Positions 10,234 to 19,942 of a stretch of 64,000 nucleotides of DNA are shown one piece after another. This DNA is from Trypanosoma brucei gambiense DAL972 (lineage: Eukaryota; Euglenozoa; Kinetoplastea; Trypanosomatida; Trypanosomatidae). The notes below the pieces were generated by a model, which did not search any database, was not told the DNA's origin, and saw only the letters and a list, made by a program, of their open reading frames with translations. Each line of letters opens with the position of its first letter. Within the stretch, counting starts at the first letter, position 1. The stretch spans positions 558,001 through 622,000 of the forward strand of contig NC_026737.1 of assembly GCF_000210295.1 (NCBI RefSeq), read 5' to 3'. A program made the position numbers and the translations under genes.

Positions 10234-10280
10234 AGGTGTAATTCGTGTTAAAACATCGTAGCGGCAGGTGAATTACACCT
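10234..10280. repeat. 11-bp perfect inverted repeat, 25-base loop
   Basis: AGGTGTAATTC at 10234-10244 is repeated as its reverse complement at 10270-10280. An overlapping alternative pairing exists between AACATC (about 10252) and GATGTT (about 10283). An AGA lies 10 bases further on. The hairpin is real in the sequence; any RNA role is unknown. Confidence 0.5.
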
Positions 10281-10711
10281 TTGATGTTGCAGATGGTGTT
10301 GGCGTTCAAATTAAAGGGGGAAAAACACATTCACGTTGATGCCTCTTTGGAAAATATTACTTTTATTCTTTTTTTCTTATTGTTGCCGACATCAATAACG
10401 CGGTTGGCGCTCATAACTCTCGTACATATATATATATACAGAAGGGTGTGAGCGAGGTAATTACTTAGAGGTAGCCAAAGCATTTTTTTTTCCACATCGC
10501 GGGAAACAATTCAGAAGGAGACGAGCAGACTCATCGACACCCAGATTAAAATACACGCAGGTATCCCTTTTATTAAACTGAGGGCAAAGGAGTACTTTGT
10601 GCTTCAGTTTTCCCTCCGGGGGCCTAACTTTCGTCTCAGCCACACCCGCTGATTTTTTTATTATTATCACTACTATTATTTTACGAGTAACTTCCCCGTC
10701 ACGCGCTACTA

Positions 10712-11146
10712 ATGGTTGTGTTTCACCAATTGATACTTCCACTAGGGGTACTGCTTTTACTGCACAGTATTTACCTCGCGCTGAGTGCTCGTGAGCAACT
10801 TCAGGAACAGCACCACGGGACTGGTGAATCCCTCAATAGAGGCGACTATTTTCCCATGACGTCTTTACGCACGGGAGCTGTGACAGGCAGCAGTGGCGCA
10901 ACATTGTACATCTTCGCAGAGTTACTTGTAGGTGTCGCTGTATCGATAATTGGATATGTGAAGCGCTCAACCTTCAAACCCGCGCGACTCATCGACAAAA
11001 ACTGTTTTGACCGTTACGACAGCATTGCTTACACAGGTGTGGGTTTTATGCATTTCAATCATCGCGGGGCAGGAACAGCAAGGCGAAGCGCAAAGACGCC
11101 CAACGGGGAAAGCATTCGAGCATCAACAGGGAAGAAACATGCGTAA
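10712..11146 (+). CDS. EMC5: EMC5/MMGT-family subunit of the ER membrane complex
   Basis: This small ER membrane protein has 144 residues. EMC5 is a core subunit of the ER membrane protein insertase. Evidence is the family layout: an N-terminal membrane segment ending in a LLLHSIYLALSAREQL-like helix (about 5-30), a polar lumenal or cytosolic loop, a second membrane segment (about 66-84) followed by a FKPARL-like basic stretch, and a FNHRG motif at about 113-117 that matches the FNHRG of animal MMGT1. The length is near that of yeast and human EMC5 (about 130-140 residues). The tail is basic. The start is the first ATG after CAG at 10637-10639. The call rests on pattern matching of short motifs, so a profile search would be the proper test. 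Confidence 0.72.
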   Translation: MVVFHQLILPLGVLLLLHSIYLALSAREQLQEQHHGTGESLNRGDYFPMTSLRTGAVTGSSGATLYIFAELLVGVAVSIIGYVKRSTFKPARLIDKNCFDRYDSIAYTGVGFMHFNHRGAGTARRSAKTPNGESIRASTGKKHA

Positions 11147-12222
11147 GATGTTGTCGGTTCTCTCGTTATTTGTTTGTGTAGTCGGCGGCAACAGAGACTG
11201 TTGCAGTTTTGGATCCTTCTTTGGTGTGGTGTAAATGGGATAAGGACGAGAAGTGCATTGTGGTGGCTAGTGAAGGAAAAGCACCAGTGAGTGCGAGTAA
11301 GATAGATGTGTAGCGTACGCACGGCTTCTCTTTTATTGGTTATCTGTGCGGCCGTCCCGAGGGAAGGGACGACACATCATGTAGGAGGAAATTTGTTTAT
11401 TCTCCCCCTGGTTACTGTTTTGTGCTTTTCCTTCTACCTGATTGTAACGTTTTGTTGTCTTATTTTTGTAATGGGGCCCATCTTCCGCCGTTACGTTGTA
11501 TTGCTGTGTATGGGAACAGGGGAAGGGCGAGAATGATGGCGGATGCGTTAAAAGGGAAGAGGGGAAGAATTCAAAAAGAGGACGAGAGGTGGGAGGCCCT
11601 TTGAGCAACAATGGCGGAAAGGGGTGTTCAAACCATACCGTCAATAAAGTGAGACAAGTAAGATGTATGCCGTGGGAAGTAGGGAGGCATCAGGGATGTC
11701 CGATGCCGCTCCTATCGACTTAGCAGTAAATCATCTCTAGCTGTCGCAAATCTGTTTTAAAAGTGCGTGTTTCGTTTTCGTTATTCCTGTTATTATTACT
11801 GTCAATGGCCGAGTCACTTTTGACATAGCGGGGCTCATTGGTGTGACGTTCCCACTTTCGATGGTGACGTGTGTTGCATTTACTTACTTCAACTCCCCTC
11901 CCTTTCACTTTTAATTAATGCCTTCGGGTGTGCAAATTATGTTCTTTGCTTCCATCAGTGGACTTTGTACAGACGTTCACGCCCCATTGTAGGTAATCGT
12001 TAACCTACTGCCCGCACACGGCTCTACATATTTTTTTGTCGAGCAGTGGACTACCGCCTGGGCAAGTGGTTGGCAGGACGGGCATATTAGGTGATTCGTC
12101 GCCGCTACAGGGAGAGCAACTGTGAAACCAAAAAGTCAGGAAACCCGAAGGGGGAAAACACAACAAAGAACACAACACGGCGAAGTGAAGCAAAGGGGCG
12201 CACGTTTTGTTTGTTTTAGCAA
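11147..12222. other. intergenic spacer, no gene seen
   Basis: Short open frames exist on both strands but show neither domains nor convincing composition. T-rich tracts before TTTTAG at 12214-12219 and near 12028-12045 are candidate splice signals for the short gene that follows. Confidence 0.6.
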
Positions 12223-12465
12223 ATGTTTAGGAGGACATTCTTTACACCAATGATTGCACAACCAACGCTGTTGATGCTTGGAAACAAGGGCGGTACGCCG
12301 AAACGCAAGAAGAACCCGATGCAGCTACGCCGCAAGGTGTACGGGCTGCACTTCAAGGAAAAATACCTCAAAATGGAGGAGTGGTACTACTGCCCGCTGT
12401 GCGCAGAGCCCAAGAAACCCGGCGAATGGTGCCGTCGAGAGGACTGCCGTCAAATTAAACCGTAG
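12223..12465 (+). CDS. mitochondrial large-subunit ribosomal protein bL32m
   Basis: This 80-residue protein fits the zinc-ribbon ribosomal protein bL32 of the mitochondrial large subunit. The N-terminus (MFRRTFFTPMIAQP) is short, basic and without acidic residues, as expected for mitochondrial import. A basic block (KRKKNP, LRRKVYG) is followed by the zinc pair CPLC at about 57-60 and the second pair in WCRREDC at about 69-75. In bL32 proteins the paired cysteines hold a zinc ion and the basic start contacts rRNA. The spacing CxxC-x9-CxxxxC has one residue more than the usual CxxC in the second pair, which is a mild oddity. The nearest AG lies only 3 bases before the ATG at 12223, so the mRNA is probably spliced further upstream, near 12045. 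Confidence 0.78.
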   Translation: MFRRTFFTPMIAQPTLLMLGNKGGTPKRKKNPMQLRRKVYGLHFKEKYLKMEEWYYCPLCAEPKKPGEWCRREDCRQIKP

Positions 12466-12977
12466 GGCTCCAGTGAGTGGTAGCATTATCGGAATTCTCA
12501 ATGATTTCTCCCGCACAATCGGTGTCCAACGTCTTCACTTTGAGAAAAGCAGGTGAGACCATGACGTTTTTCTTTTTATGCGAGACAATTATGGAAGGGG
12601 AGCTGGAAAAGAAAGAGAGAGTCGAAGTATTCTCAGAGTCTTTTGTCCTTGTTTCCTTTCAGGCGTTTCACGCTTTATTTCTCCTCTTCCCCCCCCCTGT
12701 TGTGGATCACGTCACAAACTTATGCGTCACAAATGTAACGGGTCCGTCCTCACTGTATGTTGTGCTTGTTGGTGAGGTGAGGCGAGGCGTAGTTGCGTGG
12801 TGTTTTGAATTGGTTACTCCGACACCGCACCATGGCTGTTCCACCACGGTGGCAATAATTGTAGCGACTACGTTTTCCCTGCTTTTCTCTTTTCCCTTTG
12901 GATAATTTACTTCGGCCTGGCACATCACATCACATCACATGATACATATATGTAACCCCACAGAGGAAAGGTGCAGA
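12466..12977. other. intergenic spacer, no gene seen
   Basis: Pyrimidine tracts at about 12639-12660 (AG at 12661-12662) and 12868-12899 (next AG at 12962-12963) are candidate splice signals. The second one would place the mRNA 5' end after the ATG at 12939, which favours the ATG at 12978 as start of the next gene. A (CACAT)n run sits at about 12921-12940. Confidence 0.55.
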
Positions 12978-14516
12978 ATGGACTTGATCTTCCCCGAAGA
13001 GGCCCACACTGTCACGGTAAGACACTTTTCGGTTCCCGAACCCCCGGGTGCACCGGAGTTAAGGCAACAAAGTAATTTCCCCACCACCTCCAATCCTCAA
13101 ATCTCTCCCGCACCTGACCCTGTTGTTGTGGCCGCAATTCAGCGCCGGATTGAGTGCGGCACCGGGTTATCTAGTTGTGGTGAAAGTGGTGACTCAATGG
13201 ATAATGCCAGTGATCCGGCACGTCGATTAGCACACCTGCAGTCCGCCCTCTCGATCCTTTGCCACACGGCTGCGATGGATAAGTCGCAATTCTTTCTATA
13301 CCGGAAACAAGTAAGCAAAAAAAGCACAAATGATAACGCAGAATGTGCTTCAACAACGGATTATTCAATCACCGACATTTATACTACCGTGCGGGCGTTG
13401 AAATTAGAGTATGATGAAGCAGTAAAACACTCAAGGGATGAAAAAGGAACCCAAACGGCAAACGCAGAAGTCTTGGAGTTGGCGCGCCGCAGAACCGAGT
13501 GCCGTGTGGATGACTGCTTGCGCCTTTTGGAGCCAACTATCACTGAACTTATACTCGACTTTACCCACGTGAAGAAAGTACCTGTCGCCTACACTGAGGA
13601 GATGCTTCAAGGGTTGCCGCAGGTGTTCGCCATGGAGAGGTGGCCGTGTACTATTTTGCGGAAGGAAACTGACGATTTCGTTGGGCAAAAGCGTCCACGT
13701 GTCTCTTCGCGACCTCTCGCAGGCGAAAGCGGTCGTGGTGAGTCTTTTTTTGAGCATAACGATGTGGCACACGCGGCTACCGCAGTTGTCTTTAAAGCCC
13801 TGCGGGACCTGAGGAAAAACGACTACATGTGCCTGCTCGGCGATAAAACATTAACTTCAGCTCCAAAAGCAGCCGATGTGTCGCGATCGCATCTTACTTA
13901 TGGAGAGCTGGTTGAAAGAACCCTCAGCGGTGTTTATCGGGAGCGGGGTCTATTAGCTGCATTGTATGACGTCAAGCGGCTTCTCTACGGTGCATACGAT
14001 GCCGCACCTGCTGAGCACGCTCCAACTATCAAGTCACTTCACGCTCAGTTTGAGCAAGATTTGCGCCGCCATTACAGTGCGTTTCTCAGCAAAACTGGAC
14101 TGCGCTGCGGGGCTAACGACTTTGTTCTTCAGGTGAAAACAATGTTTGACATAAACCCACTTCCCGCTTCTAGAGAAGTGAAGGATGGCGAAGGAGGGGT
14201 GCCGTTGTACAGCGAGACGCAGAAGAAGTGTCTGAAACTTTTGGGTCATCTACGCGCTGTAGACAGCAAAGGGTGGTTTGAGTACCCGGCATTTGACTTG
14301 GCGAACATTGAACTCAGTAGCATTGAGCGCTGGATTTGCGGGCCACCCTTCAGCACCAAAACAGACCGTGAGGCGTTTGTGGCATTGCGTGATGTGTTGG
14401 AACAAATGGTGGATAACTGTGTGTTAAGTTATGGACCTACCAGCCAGTATAGTCGTGTGATTACGATGGTGCGGCAACGCCTGGTGGAGGCTTCTCAAGA
14501 GGTTGGACTTCTGTAG
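12978..14516 (+). CDS. unrecognised protein, 512 residues
   Basis: I do not recognise a family. The start chosen is ATG 12978 (MDLIFPEE) because the closest AG after the polypyrimidine tract is at 12962-12963; an upstream in-frame ATG at 12939 would add 13 residues. Residues about 15-70 are Pro/Ser/Thr-rich and probably disordered. The rest is mostly predicted helix with regularly spaced Leu, for example around LAHLQSALSILCH and the LLAALYDVKRLLYGAY region. A basic KRPRV patch near residue 235 could be a nuclear localisation signal. There is no membrane segment and no enzyme motif. It may be a nuclear complex subunit, but that is only suggested by the basic patch. Confidence 0.72.
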   Translation: MDLIFPEEAHTVTVRHFSVPEPPGAPELRQQSNFPTTSNPQISPAPDPVVVAAIQRRIECGTGLSSCGESGDSMDNASDPARRLAHLQSALSILCHTAAMDKSQFFLYRKQVSKKSTNDNAECASTTDYSITDIYTTVRALKLEYDEAVKHSRDEKGTQTANAEVLELARRRTECRVDDCLRLLEPTITELILDFTHVKKVPVAYTEEMLQGLPQVFAMERWPCTILRKETDDFVGQKRPRVSSRPLAGESGRGESFFEHNDVAHAATAVVFKALRDLRKNDYMCLLGDKTLTSAPKAADVSRSHLTYGELVERTLSGVYRERGLLAALYDVKRLLYGAYDAAPAEHAPTIKSLHAQFEQDLRRHYSAFLSKTGLRCGANDFVLQVKTMFDINPLPASREVKDGEGGVPLYSETQKKCLKLLGHLRAVDSKGWFEYPAFDLANIELSSIERWICGPPFSTKTDREAFVALRDVLEQMVDNCVLSYGPTSQYSRVITMVRQRLVEASQEVGLL

Positions 14517-14958
14517 AGGTTTTTTTTTTTTAATCTTCCCCAGCTGTTTGTCTCATCCTTTCGCCTTCCACTGCATCTGGATTCGTGTCTGTCTGCCTTT
14601 GTGTTGATATACCTTCCCTTTCCACTGGTCATCGGTGTCTTTTATATTTTTCTTTGCTGCTCCTGTGGGTACGCTTCAACGCTTCGTTTTTTCTTTCCTT
14701 GTTGATCGTTCTCTCTCCTCATCACAAACAACATCCGGTATGATGTTGTTGCTGGCGTACGGGACCGAGGAATTTCCCCTTTACACAAACGTGAGAAGCG
14801 AATCGTAAGGAAAGGACGGACCCATCCGCTGGAAAAAAAACAGTTTATTTACTTACTTTATTTGTAGCTCATAGAGAACAAAGGAAGAGAAGGTGCGACT
14901 CGGCACTGGAAGGAGTTGTTGCAACTGAGACGAAATAACTCAAAAAAGGTATCCTATA
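14517..14958. other. intergenic spacer with splice signal for twinfilin
   Basis: The first 200 bases are almost entirely pyrimidine-rich. A second tract (14843-14865) ends in TTTGTAG with AG at 14866-14867. This would give a 5' UTR of about 91 bases. No gene is seen. Confidence 0.6.
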
Positions 14959-15921
14959 ATGGCAAAAGCCCTTAGTGTCAGTTTCAAAATAGACTCCGTA
15001 CTGCAAGAGGCGTTTGGTAAAATAGCAGCTGAGGATTCTCGTCTTCGTGCGTTGGTCATTACTGTTGAGGATGAAACAATGCGGCTCCGCGGTGCGCCGC
15101 TGGAAGCCACAGGGAACCAAAGTGATGATTTGGTCAAGCTGCGAGACGCCATTACCAAAGACGGCTTGAGTGCTGCCTTTCTAATTGTTAAACTTGCTAA
15201 AGGTGAATTTGCTCAAATATCGTTTTGCTCAGAAGATGTAAAACCAAAGGTGAGAATGATGCATTCGTCGGGGGCGATGCATCTCGCCGAAGTTTCTGGG
15301 CTGCAGAAGCCGCCCTTCAAGTTAACGAAGCGCAATGTTGAGCGCATGGATGACATCTGTGAATCGCTATTTAAAAAGGAATCAGAGAGTAGTCGCGCTG
15401 AGCTCATGACGGAGGAAGAGAAACTTCATGCTGCCGTGGCTAAGCTGGAGGTGGCTCCACCTGTTGCCGTCATGCCGGGTGTAACTGTGCCTATAAGTGA
15501 GGAGGGAGTTCTTCTGCTGAAGCGTATGGCAAATAGTGAAGTGAACGCGGTAACGTTTGCGATTGACAAGGAGAAGTTTGTGGTGGAAAAGTCACTTGAA
15601 GCTGGCGCGGCGGTGAGCGCTTTGACGGCTGCTTCACTCGCGGATGATGTTGTGGCCCTCCTTCCTGAAGGTCAGCCGCGTGTGGTGGTGATGCGGTGTC
15701 CAACCGCAGAGGCGGGGGTAATCATCGTGAACGTGTGCCCACCCACGTGCAAACCTCGTGAACGTATGACATACTCATCTTGCAGGGCCTCGTTTGTGCA
15801 ACAGGCGCAACAACATAACGTGAAGTGCGTGAGGCGAATGGAAGTTGGTGAGATGGATGAGTTTCGTGAGGCCGTGGTGGAAGCATTCGCGGAGCAAACC
15901 AGTGGAGACGGAAAACCGTAA
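14959..15921 (+). CDS. twinfilin, two ADF/cofilin-homology domains
   Basis: Twinfilin binds actin monomers and caps filament barbed ends in the cytosol. The 320-residue length fits the family (about 330-350). Two ADF-H domains lie in tandem, at about 5-140 and 175-310. The clearest match is the RERMTYSSCRASF segment near 270-285, which corresponds to the ERMLYSSCK region of animal twinfilin. The first domain has the related VKPKVRMMHSSG segment near 93-104. A short charged linker joins the domains. The C-terminal tail is very short, so the phosphoinositide/capping-protein-binding tail of animal twinfilins is reduced or missing. The gene is tightly followed by the next one. Confidence 0.88.
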   Translation: MAKALSVSFKIDSVLQEAFGKIAAEDSRLRALVITVEDETMRLRGAPLEATGNQSDDLVKLRDAITKDGLSAAFLIVKLAKGEFAQISFCSEDVKPKVRMMHSSGAMHLAEVSGLQKPPFKLTKRNVERMDDICESLFKKESESSRAELMTEEEKLHAAVAKLEVAPPVAVMPGVTVPISEEGVLLLKRMANSEVNAVTFAIDKEKFVVEKSLEAGAAVSALTAASLADDVVALLPEGQPRVVVMRCPTAEAGVIIVNVCPPTCKPRERMTYSSCRASFVQQAQQHNVKCVRRMEVGEMDEFREAVVEAFAEQTSGDGKP

Positions 15922-16289
15922 TGATTAGCTTTCAACTGAATGGTTGGTTGTTTCTGCGGGCTAGCGGTGTGTATGCGAACATAACTCTCCATCCTCACAC
16001 GCATATATACGCGGGCGGGCACACACTCGATGTGCCCGAGGATGCGACGACGGGGGAACGAAGTGAGTATATATTGGTTTTTTTTTTGTGTGGTGGGGAG
16101 CTGGAATGGGTGCGGGAGCAACCAGATTTATTGCGCAAAGAGTTGAAGCGAGTTCTCTTACCTGTTTTTGTTCGCTGTCTACGTTCCCGTTCACTTCACG
16201 CTTCGCCATCGGTGTTGGCACCTACATGCCATGTTAAATGGTTGTCTTGGTTGTTAAGATACGGATCAGCGCGCTCACCTATTGTCCCC
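15922..16289. other. intergenic spacer, in frame with the next gene but probably non-coding
   Basis: The frame of the next gene happens to stay open back to 15921, but this part contains splice signals: a run of T at 16078-16087 followed by AG at 16099-16100, and a pyrimidine tract at about 16150-16205 followed by AG at 16258-16259. Translation gives an unconvincing peptide, so it is treated as spacer and 5' UTR. Confidence 0.55.
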
Positions 16290-17279
16290 ATGCTTTGTTT
16301 GCTATTTAAGTGTGGAATGTTCCTGCGGCGTCTGATTGTCTCCCAGAGACGCCACGTCTTTTGCGCTGGTGTGGTATTGTCTGCGTCCCGCTTTTGCAGT
16401 GGATGTGGAACAACTGCCAGTAGAGCAGATTCCCCACCCACCTCCGCAGTGAATGTGGAGAGTTTCACCCTAAACGAGGAGGTTGTGAAGAGGGATATGG
16501 AGGCGCTTGCAAAGTGGAACGACCTATCGAGCAGAATGGATGCATATAGGGAAGAGAAGCAGTATGGAAAGATATTGTCCGCTGTGGACGAAGGCATAGC
16601 AATGCTGGAAGAAATGGGAGCACTGAGTGCCCCTATCCAATGTGAGACGCTGCTGTTACTGGAGGCTTCCCAGGCTCACTACAACCTACAGCAGTACGAT
16701 TTGGCTCTGGAAAGGGCTAAGAAGGCGAAACAGACGCTGATGGCAGCACCGGAAGGAATGCGAGACGCTGCAAAGCTTGGTGAAACGAATCAGCTCATCG
16801 GTTATATCCACCTTAAAAGTGGGAAACTTGAAGAAGCGAACTCTGTTTTCACAGATATACTTCGCTGGATCGATGTCGATGCACGGACGGCGACCCCGAT
16901 GCAAGCGGTCGCAGCTGTTAATATGCGCCGCTTTATTGTCACCGGTATCGCACTCTGTTGGCACAAGGTTGCTGAAAGAGAATGTGCAACTGGTGGTGAC
17001 GGCAGGGAAATGTATGGAAAGGCACTCGATTTGCTTCTCGAGGCCCTCAATACTCATATCGACGAGAACGATCATGAAATGGTAAAGATGTCGCTGCTGA
17101 GCATCCTGCAATGTTTTGATGGTATCGGAGATGGTAGCCAGGCTGTGACAACGGCAGAGAAGTTGGTGCGTTGGTGTTCACGTCATAAGGATGAGCAAGG
17201 CATAGCAGAAGGAAACGAATGGCTCACAAAGATGCAGGAAAAGTACCCGCAGAAAAAAGAGGAAGGAGATAAAGTGTAG
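16290..17279 (+). CDS. probable mitochondrial TPR-like helical protein
   Basis: Predicted length is 329 residues from ATG 16290, or 320 from ATG 16317. The longer open frame starting at 15921 is not favoured because splice signals lie inside it. The N-terminus (from MFLRRLIVSQRRHVF) is basic, hydrophobic and lacks acidic residues, as mitochondrial presequences do. From about residue 60 on, the protein is a series of amphipathic helices. Segments such as QAHYNLQQYDLALERAKKA and GYIHLKSGKLEEANSVF resemble tetratricopeptide repeats (small residue, Y/L, A at typical spacing). Such proteins usually are scaffolds in complexes such as mitoribosomes or RNA-processing machines. The specific complex cannot be read here. 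Confidence 0.68.
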   Translation: MLCLLFKCGMFLRRLIVSQRRHVFCAGVVLSASRFCSGCGTTASRADSPPTSAVNVESFTLNEEVVKRDMEALAKWNDLSSRMDAYREEKQYGKILSAVDEGIAMLEEMGALSAPIQCETLLLLEASQAHYNLQQYDLALERAKKAKQTLMAAPEGMRDAAKLGETNQLIGYIHLKSGKLEEANSVFTDILRWIDVDARTATPMQAVAAVNMRRFIVTGIALCWHKVAERECATGGDGREMYGKALDLLLEALNTHIDENDHEMVKMSLLSILQCFDGIGDGSQAVTTAEKLVRWCSRHKDEQGIAEGNEWLTKMQEKYPQKKEEGDKV

Positions 17280-17768
17280 GTAAGGGGCGTACTTTATTGG
17301 GTGAATGATCATGTGGACGGACTGTTAGCGACGTAAACAACTTGTGAGTTTGAGGTGTTTTACACGCGGCGATTCTGCTCCTTTTTTTTCCTTCTGTTCG
17401 ACGAAAACAAATGTTGTGTGTGGGGAACACACCTCAGAAAAGGAGGCGGAAGGACAGGTAGGAAAACCAGTGCATAACAGAGACGGTTTGTGTGTGACCC
17501 CCGCTGCTCTGCATGCGAAGCAGTATGGAATCTGAGGAAAAGTATTATCCGGTTCTTAAAGAACAGGAGATACGCGGGAGGAAGAAACGGCCTCTTCGCA
17601 AGGGGTTCAGATGAATCAATACCTGTTTGTAAAAATATATATATATCCTTATTGTAACCGTCTTACCCTCTTTCTTTTTTTTGGGGGGGAGGGGACCCTT
17701 TTCTTTATATCCTTTATTTTCTTTGTTCCCTCTCCACTTCTGGGTCACTGCAAGGTTAGAGGGAATCC
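17280..17768. other. intergenic spacer, no gene seen
   Basis: A T-rich tract (about 17672-17740) ends in CAAG at 17751-17754, the likely splice acceptor for the next gene, which would leave a 5' UTR of about 14 bases. A short TA run lies at about 17636-17646. Confidence 0.6.
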
Positions 17769-19487
17769 ATGGCGAAAGGTAATGAGGAGTGTGTTGATCT
17801 TCGTCAGTCGTGGAGACATTTCATGGTGACACCTGTAGAGCAAACACATGCGCCAGTTGGTGTTGAGCAAGCGCAGATAAAACGCGGTGAATTTACACTC
17901 CTTCAGCGTTACCACCTGGTGGGGACAAACGCAGACGAGCAGTCGCTGTTCTTCCTATCGCTAATCAGTCCAAACGCGGAATTGTTGCGGGCGACGTGCC
18001 ATCTGTTCATTCAGTTGAATTTTCAGTATAGGCAACTCCTGCTTGATAACGAGGAGAAGCTGACGTTGCTTCGCTTCCATCATGAGGAGCAGTTGACAAG
18101 TTTGCTTGAGGCCTCGAATGCAGAGACACGAGATATGGTTGTGGGGTCAGATGTTACGGAACATTTCGTCCTGAAGCATCAACGTGAGTTAGAGGAACAC
18201 CAGGAAGAAAACCGCTTTTCCGAAAACACCCTCCTCTTAGAGCTCCGCCAAAATTTCTTTACTTTCCTGAAGGCATCTGCACAGGGTACGATGGATTCAC
18301 TTGAAGGGGAGCCTGGGTGGTTGAAGCTGCGACAAAACGATGAGCAGCACAAACGAGGGATGAATATTGGATATTTTTGCGACGGTCGTGTTCCAGTACG
18401 TGTGGTGGAGCTGCCAAACCTTCTTGGGAGGAACTTAACTGGTTTTAGGCCAAAGGATCCACTACTTCGGCCGATTGTGGTCGATATCTCACCGCTGACG
18501 TCCTTGCGCGAATGCCTTCATTGTCTTTACTCGGAGGAGCGAGATTCTGTTTTAGCTGTGGAGGAGCACCTGCTTCGCTTGTCGCGACAAGTCCATGCGG
18601 TGTTGTTATTCATTGGTCTCGAGGACGAGGCAATGCGCATACTTTCCAGCAATTATGCGGAACTCTTCCTCGACCAAGAAAGCATCTCCCCGTCAAGGCC
18701 AGCGCCATGTTTCGTGCCTCTGCGCCATCACCGCTGCTTGAGGGTTATGCTTTCCACTCAACTGTGGGGAGCTAATATTATCCTCCTGTGGACACCACAA
18801 GCTGCCAATGGACGCCATAACTGCGAACCGCTCATTGTAGAAGATGCCCTAAATTTAGCTCTTTCTTGGAATGCCGACATGTTTACTGTTGCCGTGCTAG
18901 GCTCTGCAGCGCGTTCCCATGCAACTTCCTCTCTGCACACCGAGGATCCGACACGTGAAATACCAATGGAGGTTCTGCGCCAGCTGCAGTGCGGTGTAGG
19001 TCGGTTGGTATTTGAGGCTGCAACCATGAAAGCCTCTGCTGTATGGGGTGGCTCCGAAGAAACGGAGCAGCGGCAGCAAAAGAACAATTGGGATGCCGGC
19101 CAGACAGCCCCTCAACTTGTGTCGGCCAGGGAGCCGCAATTGGAGTTCAACTTGCCCATGTCTATACGTGTGTTCCTTCCTACCACTATGGCCTCGCTAG
19201 ATGAAAGTGGTGATCGCAGTGAGTCGTTGGAGCTCTCCCTTCAAGGAGGTGGTGGCGCTGCTGGACGGGTGGAGCGTCACGGGTTTAGGCAAGATGAAGA
19301 TGTAGGTGATGTGAGTGTTATTGATTCATCGTCGCTCACAGATGTGCACAGTATAAGGCATACCACCAACAGTAGTTTCTCCAGCAACATCGGCAGCCGG
19401 AGAGAAACAGATCGCCGTGGTCGACGGCAAATGACTTTTGGAAGATTGCTTGCATACAACTTTGGTGAGTCGGCCGTACTCCGATAA
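17769..19487 (+). CDS. unrecognised protein, 572 residues
   Basis: No family is recognised. Residues about 40-175 are helical and charged with Glu/Leu/His-rich heptads (LLLDNEEKLTLLRFHHEEQ and onwards) and may form a coiled coil. Residues about 200-440 look globular, with alternating hydrophobic strands (for example RPIVVDISPL and VHAVLLFIG) and helices, suggesting an alpha/beta fold. The last 120 residues are polar, rich in Gly, Ser, Arg and Asp, and probably disordered. There is no signal peptide, no membrane segment and no nucleotide-binding motif that I can identify. The start is the first ATG after the splice tract. Confidence 0.74.
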   Translation: MAKGNEECVDLRQSWRHFMVTPVEQTHAPVGVEQAQIKRGEFTLLQRYHLVGTNADEQSLFFLSLISPNAELLRATCHLFIQLNFQYRQLLLDNEEKLTLLRFHHEEQLTSLLEASNAETRDMVVGSDVTEHFVLKHQRELEEHQEENRFSENTLLLELRQNFFTFLKASAQGTMDSLEGEPGWLKLRQNDEQHKRGMNIGYFCDGRVPVRVVELPNLLGRNLTGFRPKDPLLRPIVVDISPLTSLRECLHCLYSEERDSVLAVEEHLLRLSRQVHAVLLFIGLEDEAMRILSSNYAELFLDQESISPSRPAPCFVPLRHHRCLRVMLSTQLWGANIILLWTPQAANGRHNCEPLIVEDALNLALSWNADMFTVAVLGSAARSHATSSLHTEDPTREIPMEVLRQLQCGVGRLVFEAATMKASAVWGGSEETEQRQQKNNWDAGQTAPQLVSAREPQLEFNLPMSIRVFLPTTMASLDESGDRSESLELSLQGGGGAAGRVERHGFRQDEDVGDVSVIDSSSLTDVHSIRHTTNSSFSSNIGSRRETDRRGRRQMTFGRLLAYNFGESAVLR

Positions 19488-19942
19488 AACGAATTGCCGG
19501 CTCCATTTCTATGTGCTTGCCGTTACATTTCCTCCCTAAATATTTCACGTAAACCTGCACTCGAACGCACAATTTTTTTCTTCTTTGTGCTCAATCATTG
19601 TTTTGCTTGCTGGGAAGTGCTTTGTGTGGGTCTGTCTCTCTTTCTCTCAGTAAGTTTTGCGACATTGGCGTGTACAGTGGTTGCACTGCCACCCCCATTC
19701 ACCAACGACAGCGTTCGTTTTGCTCGTTCATCTGCCTTTTCGGATGTGGATTTGTTTATGGCAAAGTGATACCTCCAATAGAGGCATTTCGTTAATAATC
19801 TCTTTTTATTTATTTTCTTTCCTTTCTCCTTCTTTGTTGACCAACGTAAAGCAACAAGTAGCAAACAGAGGGACGCATAGTGTCACATCGCGCGGCTGAA
19901 GAAAACAGTAAAATAACAGCATAACGTGTTTTACTGCACCTC
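19488..19942. other. intergenic spacer, no gene seen
   Basis: The spacer is T-rich. A pyrimidine tract at about 19800-19838 followed by AAAG near 19847-19850 is the likely acceptor for the EHD-like gene. Confidence 0.6.

Larger units (their letters stand above)
9349..10711. other. intergenic spacer, no gene seen
   Basis: The spacer holds a TA microsatellite (9422-9439), a GT run (about 9812-9831), a TTTTG repeat (about 9940-9961), a short inverted repeat (10234-10280, separate entry) and another TA run (about 10425-10438). The open frames found are short and have no recognisable product. A splice signal for the next gene ends with CAG at 10637-10639. Confidence 0.65.

Noticed and set aside
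15921..16289. Start of the TPR-like gene at ATG 15921, overlapping the twinfilin stop
   Set aside because: Overlapping genes are unexpected with trans-splicing, and two splice signals lie inside this part. The presequence-like start is at 16290/16317.
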